Origin: an uncultured Muribaculaceae bacterium
GTDB lineage: Bacteria > Bacteroidota > Bacteroidia > Bacteroidales > Muribaculaceae
Assembly (NCBI GenBank): GCA_947173755.1
Contig: CAMWGM010000051.1
Span: 1 to 8,413, forward strand
Direction: 5' to 3'
Length of the DNA stretch: 8,413 bases
In this document: positions 4,442 through 8,413 of the stretch, in pieces
How positions within the stretch are numbered: position 1 is the first letter of the stretch
Layout of the letters: every line of letters begins with the position of its first letter
The notes under the pieces: generated by a model
What the model saw: only the letters and a program-made list of their open reading frames with translations
Told to the model about the DNA's origin: nothing
The model's database searches: none
Program-made: the position numbers and the translations under genes

Positions 4442-5791
4442 ATGAAAACACCTATGGACTCTCCCAAACTATATATCGAGACTTACGGCTGCCAGATGAA
4501 CGTCGCCGACAGCGAAGTGGTAGCTTCAGTCATGCAGACAGTCGGCTACGACCTCACCGACTCGCTCGACGATGCCGACGCCGTCCTCCTCAACACCTGC
4601 TCCATCCGCGACAACGCCGAGCAGAAGATCCTCAGCCGTCTCAGTGCGCTCAACGCCCTTCGGCGCAAGCGTCCCCGCGAACGCTCGCGCCTTATTATCG
4701 GTGTGATCGGTTGCATGGCGGAACGTGTCAGGGAAGACCTCGTCAGCAACCACGGCGTCGACCTCGTGGCCGGACCCGACTCCTATCTCGATCTTCCCAA
4801 TCTTTTCGCGAGTGTCGAGGCGGGTGAGCCTGCGGTAAACGTCGCTCTGAGCACCACCGAAACCTATCGCGACATCATTCCCCGGCGCATCGGCCCGAAC
4901 AACATCTCCGGTTTCATCTCGATCATGCGCGGATGCAACAACTTCTGCTCCTACTGCATCGTCCCCTACACCCGCGGCCGCGAACGTTCGCGAAGTGCCG
5001 AAAGCATCCTTGCCGAACTCGCCGACCTTCGCTCGAAGGGCTTCAGAGAGGCCACCCTTCTCGGACAGAATGTCAACTCCTACCGCTACGAAGCCCCCGA
5101 CGGCACGGTGGTCACCTTCCCGAGGCTCCTCGCTATGGTGGCCGACGCCGCCCCCGACATGCGAATCCGCTTCACCACCTCTCATCCCAAGGACATGAGC
5201 GACGAGACCATCGACATCATTGCCTCGCGTCCCAACATCTGCCGCGCAATCCATCTTCCCGTACAGTCAGGATCCGACAAAGTGCTCCGCGCTATGAACC
5301 GCAAATACACCCGCGAGTGGTATCTCGACCGTGTCCGTGCCATACGTGAGCGCATCCCCGACTGCGCCATCACCACCGACCTCTTCACCGGTTTCCACGA
5401 TGAGAGCGAGGAGGATTTCCTGCAGACTCTCTCGCTGATGCGCGAGGTCGGATTCGACTCGGCCTTCATGTTCAAATACTCCGAACGCCCCGGCACACTC
5501 GCCGCACGCACCATGCCCGACAACGTTAGCGAGGAAGTCAAGATCGACCGCCTCAACCGCATGATCGCACTCCAGAACCAACTCTCGCTCGAAAGCAACC
5601 TCCGCGACGTCGGCAAAGAGTTCGACGTCCTGGTCGAAGGTGTCAGCAAACGCTCCAAAGAGCAGTTTGTAGGCAGAAACTCCCAGGGCAAGACCCTTGT
5701 CTTCCCCCGGGGTGACTATAAAGTAGGTGATACGGTCAAGGTCAGAGTCACCTCCGCCTCCTCCGCCACCCTCCTCGGCGAACTCGCCTGA
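4442..5791 (+). CDS. miaB: tRNA-2-methylthio-N6-dimethylallyladenosine synthase MiaB
   Basis: MiaB is a cytoplasmic radical-SAM enzyme that adds a methylthio group to isopentenyl-A37 of tRNAs reading UNN codons. The 449-residue product has the full three-domain layout. The N-terminal MTTase domain (10-130) carries cluster ligands Cys17 (YGCQMN), Cys53 (NTCSIRDNAE) and Cys91 (IGCMAER). The radical-SAM domain (about 150-380) has CxxxCxxC at Cys165, Cys169 and Cys172 (RGCNNFCSYCIVPYTRGRERSR), LLGQNVNSY and HLPVQSGSDKVLRAMNRKYT. The C-terminal TRAM domain is about 383-449. The TTDLFTGFHDESEEDF segment (311-326) matches the Bacteroidetes version of the family's GFPGET motif. A start four codons later (MDSPK) is also possible. 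Upstream is the divergent 113-residue gene; the gene ends 4 bases from the convergent nhaA. Identity is firm. Confidence 0.97.
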   Translation: MKTPMDSPKLYIETYGCQMNVADSEVVASVMQTVGYDLTDSLDDADAVLLNTCSIRDNAEQKILSRLSALNALRRKRPRERSRLIIGVIGCMAERVREDLVSNHGVDLVAGPDSYLDLPNLFASVEAGEPAVNVALSTTETYRDIIPRRIGPNNISGFISIMRGCNNFCSYCIVPYTRGRERSRSAESILAELADLRSKGFREATLLGQNVNSYRYEAPDGTVVTFPRLLAMVADAAPDMRIRFTTSHPKDMSDETIDIIASRPNICRAIHLPVQSGSDKVLRAMNRKYTREWYLDRVRAIRERIPDCAITTDLFTGFHDESEEDFLQTLSLMREVGFDSAFMFKYSERPGTLAARTMPDNVSEEVKIDRLNRMIALQNQLSLESNLRDVGKEFDVLVEGVSKRSKEQFVGRNSQGKTLVFPRGDYKVGDTVKVRVTSASSATLLGELA

Positions 5792-5795
5792 GGTC

Positions 5796-7226
5796 TTAAT
5801 CTTCCGGCTCCGGCTCCGCGCCCTCGGCGGGGAGTGTCCTCCTCAGCATCAGATAGCCCAGAATTCCTGAAAGAAGCGATCCAACCACGATGCCCAGTTT
5901 CGCATCATTGAGCATCGCGAGCGATTCGGGCGTCGACCCGTCGAATGTCAGATTGGCAATGAAGAGCGACACCGTGAAGCCTATACCGCCAAGAAGTGCT
6001 ACCGACCCCATCTGAGCCCATGTCGACCGGTCAGGCATGGGCGCCAGACCCATTTTGACCGTCAGCCACGAGAAGAGGAAAATTCCCACGGCTTTGCCCA
6101 CGACCAGACCGACGATAATCGCCAGCGAAATTCCCGACACGATGGTGACAGGATTGATGTCCAACAGATATATACCGGCGTTGGCGAACGCAAACAGCGG
6201 AATGATCAGATAGTTGACGAGAGGATGCAAAGAGTCCTCCATATCCTGCAGCGGCGAGATCACGCGGTCTGATGCCGACTCGATCTGCTTCAGTCGGTCC
6301 ATCTGCTCGTGGGTTAGAATTGTGCGACGCTCCAGCAGTTCGTCATCCTCTTCGTTGAACTCGCGGATATTCGACCGTATTATCTTTATGTAACGTTTCG
6401 GCTCATAGACCGGAACGGAAGGCACGCAGAATGCCACCAGCACTCCGGCTATCGTAGGATGTATGCCCGAATTGAGCACCAGGAACCACACCACCACGCC
6501 GACAATCGAATAAAACATCTTCGACTGTATCTTCAGCCATGCTCCTCCCGCCAGGAGGACGAGAAGTCCGATCGCCGCATAGCCGAGGAAACTTATCTCG
6601 ATATGCGAACTATAGAATGCCGCTATCACAATGATACCGCCTATATCATCCACCACCGCGAGTGTCGTCAGGAAGATCTTTAGCGACAGTGGCACACGGC
6701 TTCCAAGCAACGCGAGAATGCCGAGCGAGAAAGCGATATCCGTGGCCATCGGGATTGCCGCGCCGTCGACATAGTCTGTCCCGCGCGCGAACAACAGATA
6801 TAGCCCGACCGGGATAAGCATGCCTCCTATCGCAGCCATGATCGGCAGCAGTGCCTGCCTGAACGACGAAAGTTCACCCACAAGCACCTCACGTTTTATC
6901 TCCAGTCCGATGGTGAAGAAGAAAATCGCCATCAGCGCATCGTTGATAAACTGCAGCACTGTCATCGGGTGCCCCGCATGGCTGAACAGGTTGAAACCTC
7001 CGATCTGCAGACGCATCGGCAGGTTCCAGAACGAATTGTAGACACCTGCGAACGCAGGCACGTTGGCCACTATCAGGGCCAGCAGTGTTGCGAGTATCAA
7101 GACGTTACCACCTGTCGCATGTGATGCTATGGCACGACGGGCAGAAAAGAAAATGTGATGGGCAAATCCTCCTTTTTCAAAATCGGGAGGATTGAGACCT
7201 CCGGGCGTTGGATGAATTGATGACAT
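5796..7226 (-). CDS. nhaA: Na+/H+ antiporter NhaA
   Basis: NhaA is an inner-membrane antiporter that exports Na+ (or Li+) in exchange for protons and controls internal pH. The 476-residue protein has the family's multi-helix layout and its functional residues: FFFTIGLEIKREVLVGELS (102-120), the unwound-helix motif PMATDIAFSLG (159-169), the ion-binding pair Asp193-Asp194 in AVVDDIGG (E. coli Asp163-Asp164), SGIHPTIAGV with His256, and Lys378 in GKAVGIFLFSW (equivalent to Lys300). LLGGIGFTVSLFIANL (411-426) marks the C-terminal helices. Compared with E. coli NhaA (388 residues) it has a longer N-terminus (about 30 residues) and a large charged cytosolic insertion at about 275-333 (EEDDELLERR region), as I recall from other Bacteroidetes NhaA proteins. 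It is divergent from the hydrolase gene and convergent with miaB. No consensus promoter was found upstream; ATAATTTG at 7260-7253 is only a partial match. Confidence 0.96.
   Translation of the reverse strand: MSSIHPTPGGLNPPDFEKGGFAHHIFFSARRAIASHATGGNVLILATLLALIVANVPAFAGVYNSFWNLPMRLQIGGFNLFSHAGHPMTVLQFINDALMAIFFFTIGLEIKREVLVGELSSFRQALLPIMAAIGGMLIPVGLYLLFARGTDYVDGAAIPMATDIAFSLGILALLGSRVPLSLKIFLTTLAVVDDIGGIIVIAAFYSSHIEISFLGYAAIGLLVLLAGGAWLKIQSKMFYSIVGVVVWFLVLNSGIHPTIAGVLVAFCVPSVPVYEPKRYIKIIRSNIREFNEEDDELLERRTILTHEQMDRLKQIESASDRVISPLQDMEDSLHPLVNYLIIPLFAFANAGIYLLDINPVTIVSGISLAIIVGLVVGKAVGIFLFSWLTVKMGLAPMPDRSTWAQMGSVALLGGIGFTVSLFIANLTFDGSTPESLAMLNDAKLGIVVGSLLSGILGYLMLRRTLPAEGAEPEPED
5814..5834. terminator. 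Possible miaB 3' hairpin inside the nhaA tail codons
   Basis: CTCC-G-CGCC and GGCG-G-GGAG pair around a CTC loop with one internal mismatch (8 of 9 positions). It begins 23 bases past the miaB stop, within the codons for the last residues of NhaA. No U-run follows rightward, so intrinsic termination would be weak. It could also be chance pairing in Pro/Glu/Gly codons. Confidence 0.25.
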
Positions 7227-7287
7227 AATTTGATGATGTTTTAAGTTTATAACAAATTATTTCAACTGTTGGTTGAGAAAGTTTTAT

Positions 7288-7318
7288 TTTGGAAGTCCGT
7301 GGATATTTCGTAACTTTA
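7288..7318 (+). promoter_or_regulatory. Promoter of the secreted hydrolase gene
   Basis: TTTG (7288-7291), a 19-base spacer and TAACTTTA (7311-7318) match TTTG-N19-TAnnTTTG at all but the last base. Transcription would begin near 7325, giving a leader of about 14 bases before the ATG at 7339. This argues against the earlier in-frame ATG at 7273, which lies upstream of the promoter. Confidence 0.75.
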
Positions 7319-7338
7319 CGTGTCAAACCCGTCCCCTG

Positions 7339-8190
7339 ATGAAAAGATTTCTGCTGATCCTTCTCGCCTTATTCACCACTGCCGCCCTCTCCGCACAGCA
7401 TCTCAAGGCTATGCGTGGTGTAGTCCCCGGCAGTTATGATTTCTGGCTCTATACTCCCGACCCGTCTGCCGCCGAGGAATTCGAGCCCAAGCCGGTGGTC
7501 ATCTTTCTTCACGGGGCATCTCTCTGCGGCCGCGACCTCGATCGCGTCAAGCGCTACGGCACCATCGACGCCATCGAGATGGGCCGGCGTCTCGATGCCT
7601 ATGTCATAGCCCCGCAGAATCCCGGCGGTTCATGGAATCCCGACAAAGTGATGGCGCTTCTCGACTATGTGTCCGACGAGCACAACATCGACTACGACCG
7701 CGTCTACGTGATCGGCATGAGTCTCGGAGGCTACGGCACCATCGACGTCACCGCGAGATATCCCGACCGCGTCGCCGCTGCCATCGCCATGTGCGGAGGT
7801 GGTTCGGTCAGCGACCTCAAGCCTCTCAGCGAAGTCCCTCTCTGGCTCATCCACGGAACTGCCGACCGTGCCGTCAGCATCAGTCAGAGCGACCGTGTGG
7901 CTTCGGTCATCCGAAGCGTCGACCCTCAGTCTCCACGCCTCACCTACGACCGTGTCGCAGGATGGAACCACGGAAGCCCGGCCCGTCTTTTCTATCACCG
8001 CGATATCTACGACTGGCTCTTCAGCCATACCCTCAAAGACCCCTCCAGGTCCATCTCTCCGACGTTCACGCTCGACAATACCGTACTCTCCAACGCCTAC
8101 GACGGCCTCACCTTCAAATCCCGCTCCTCAAAAGCCACCCGCCGCAAAGCCGCTTCCCGCAAAAAGACCTCAAAACGCAAAAAGAAATAA
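7339..8190 (+). CDS. Secreted alpha/beta hydrolase (esterase/peptidase type) with basic C-terminal tail
   Basis: From ATG 7339 the product is 283 residues and opens with a signal peptide (MKRFLLILLALFTTAALSA, cleavage likely before or near Gln20). The alpha/beta-hydrolase core (about 30-232) shows the oxyanion motif FLHGAS (56-61), the nucleophile elbow GMSLGG with Ser128, the acid Asp176 in HGTADRAVS and His211 in WNHGSPA, so the triad is complete. This layout is typical of predicted esterases and dienelactone-hydrolase/prolyl-oligopeptidase-like lipase families in Bacteroidetes; the substrate cannot be read. After the core, residues 260-283 are almost pure Lys/Arg/Ser/Ala (14 of 24 basic, none acidic), which is unusual for this fold. 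It could bind anionic surfaces. The gene stands alone with its own promoter. A 66-base longer frame starts at 7273 but would bury the signal peptide and begin upstream of the promoter. Confidence 0.88.
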   Translation: MKRFLLILLALFTTAALSAQHLKAMRGVVPGSYDFWLYTPDPSAAEEFEPKPVVIFLHGASLCGRDLDRVKRYGTIDAIEMGRRLDAYVIAPQNPGGSWNPDKVMALLDYVSDEHNIDYDRVYVIGMSLGGYGTIDVTARYPDRVAAAIAMCGGGSVSDLKPLSEVPLWLIHGTADRAVSISQSDRVASVIRSVDPQSPRLTYDRVAGWNHGSPARLFYHRDIYDWLFSHTLKDPSRSISPTFTLDNTVLSNAYDGLTFKSRSSKATRRKAASRKKTSKRKKK

Positions 8191-8225
8191 ACATCGCTTA
8201 AACTGATGTTAAAACCCTGATTTCA

Positions 8226-8257
8226 TTAGGATTTACCGCGGGATTTCGCTAACTTTG
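8226..8257 (+). promoter_or_regulatory. Probable promoter reading out of the right edge
   Basis: TAACTTTG (8250-8257) is a full -7 consensus match. TTAG (8226-8229) lies 20 bases upstream as a 3-of-4 match to TTTG. No gene follows within the window, so it would drive either a gene past the right edge or a noncoding transcript over the repeats at 8269-8413. Confidence 0.5.
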
Positions 8258-8268
8258 TATTAACAATC

Positions 8269-8294
8269 GCATAATCCCGTTATTGCAATTATGC
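8269..8294. other. Inverted repeat GCATAAT/ATTATGC
   Basis: GCATAAT (8269-8275) and ATTATGC (8288-8294) are perfect inverted copies around a 12-base spacer, directly downstream of the promoter box at 8250. It could be an operator or a leader hairpin; with 7 mostly A/T pairs, chance is also possible. Confidence 0.3.
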
Positions 8295-8307
8295 CCGTAA
8301 ATTGGGT

Positions 8308-8333
8308 ATTATGTATTGTGAATTATGAATTAC
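8308..8333. repeat. ATTATGA-type short intergenic repeat, right copy
   Basis: Units ATTATG, TATTGTG, AATTATG and AATTAC run in a row. The composition, orientation and shared TATGAATTAC match the copy at 1588-1616. It adjoins the hairpin at 8341 and may be part of a larger intergenic repeat. Confidence 0.5.
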
Positions 8334-8340
8334 CTCCCAG

Positions 8341-8357
8341 GAAGGTCGCAGACCTTC
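8341..8357. repeat. Perfect small hairpin GAAGGTC-GCA-GACCTTC
   Basis: A 7-bp perfect inverted repeat with a 3-base loop sits between the ATTATGA-type repeat and the edge sequence. No U-run follows, and no rightward gene lies close before it except the hydrolase 150 bases away. It is therefore more likely part of a palindromic repeat than the hydrolase terminator. Confidence 0.45.
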
Positions 8358-8360
8358 AAC

Positions 8361-8413
8361 CATTCGTAACCCCACCTTAAGCGAGCGGTTTCTCACCGGG
8401 AGCGTAAGCGACA
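8361..8413. repeat. Likely first half of a dispersed intergenic repeat at the right edge
   Basis: The segment contains two TAAGCGA copies (8378-8384 and 8405-8411) flanking a CGG...CACCGGGAGCG stretch, after CGTAACCCCACC (8365-8376). The structure looks like one arm of a larger palindromic element whose other arm (a GGTGGGGTTACG-like sequence) would lie past the edge. No coding frame is supported. The rest of 8191-8260 holds only a weak AACATC/GATGTT stem (8190-8210) after the hydrolase stop. Confidence 0.35.

Noticed and set aside
4526..5254. 242-codon open frame on the minus strand opposite miaB
   Set aside because: Val/Gly/Asp-rich antisense shadow of a GC-rich gene; the plus strand encodes intact MiaB with all cluster cysteines.
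7273..7338. Longer N-terminus for the hydrolase from ATG 7273
   Set aside because: It starts upstream of the promoter at 7288-7318 and would bury a clear signal peptide that begins at 7339.
8308..8413. CRISPR-like array at the right edge
   Set aside because: Repeats are too short (6-8 bases), uneven and contiguous, without regular spacers or cas genes.

Overview
The window looks like a chromosomal stretch from a Bacteroidales bacterium. The gene set (class I succinate/acetyl CoA-transferase, NhaA with a long acidic loop, DUF2582-type winged helix protein, YtxH and DUF1469 membrane proteins) and the protein styles fit that order. Several promoters match the Bacteroidetes sigma consensus TTTG-N19-TAnnTTTG, and Shine-Dalgarno sequences are absent. 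The GC-rich coding sequence with AT-rich intergenic DNA suggests a Muribaculaceae-like gut organism. That family-level placement is inference.

Left part (1-2165, all minus strand). Two small transcription units point left. The first (2165 to 1707) encodes a 70-residue winged-helix protein followed by a 65-residue YtxH membrane protein, and ends at a strong hairpin. The second (1504 to the left edge) encodes a second YtxH paralogue, a DUF1469 'phage holin family' membrane protein, a 112-residue protein with a hydrophobic/basic C-terminus, and then prmA (ribosomal protein L11 methyltransferase) starting at GTG and cut by the window edge. The YtxH/DUF1469/small-protein order recalls the enterobacterial yqjD-yqjE-yqjK cluster. 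It is probably a cell-envelope or stress module, not a phage.

Middle (2166-4441). An AT-rich spacer and a perfect 13-bp terminator precede a 499-residue acetyl/succinate CoA-transferase (minus strand). Upstream of it is a 113-residue unrecognised protein. Its promoter and the possible miaB promoter are fused into one perfect 26-bp palindrome between the divergent genes.

Right part (4442-8413). miaB (tRNA methylthiotransferase, plus) converges with nhaA (Na+/H+ antiporter, minus), with only 4 bp between the stop codons. A divergent, secreted alpha/beta hydrolase with a very basic C-terminal tail follows from its own promoter. The last 220 bases have no gene. They hold a consensus promoter box, an AT-rich ATTATGA-type repeat also seen near 1590, a perfect small hairpin, and what looks like the first half of a dispersed intergenic repeat.

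Most of the window is core metabolism, translation and ion homeostasis. I see no defence system, integrase, CRISPR array, tRNA or rRNA. The least explained items are the YtxH/DUF1469 module, the 113-residue protein with its palindromic divergent promoter, the basic-tailed hydrolase and the right-edge repeat.
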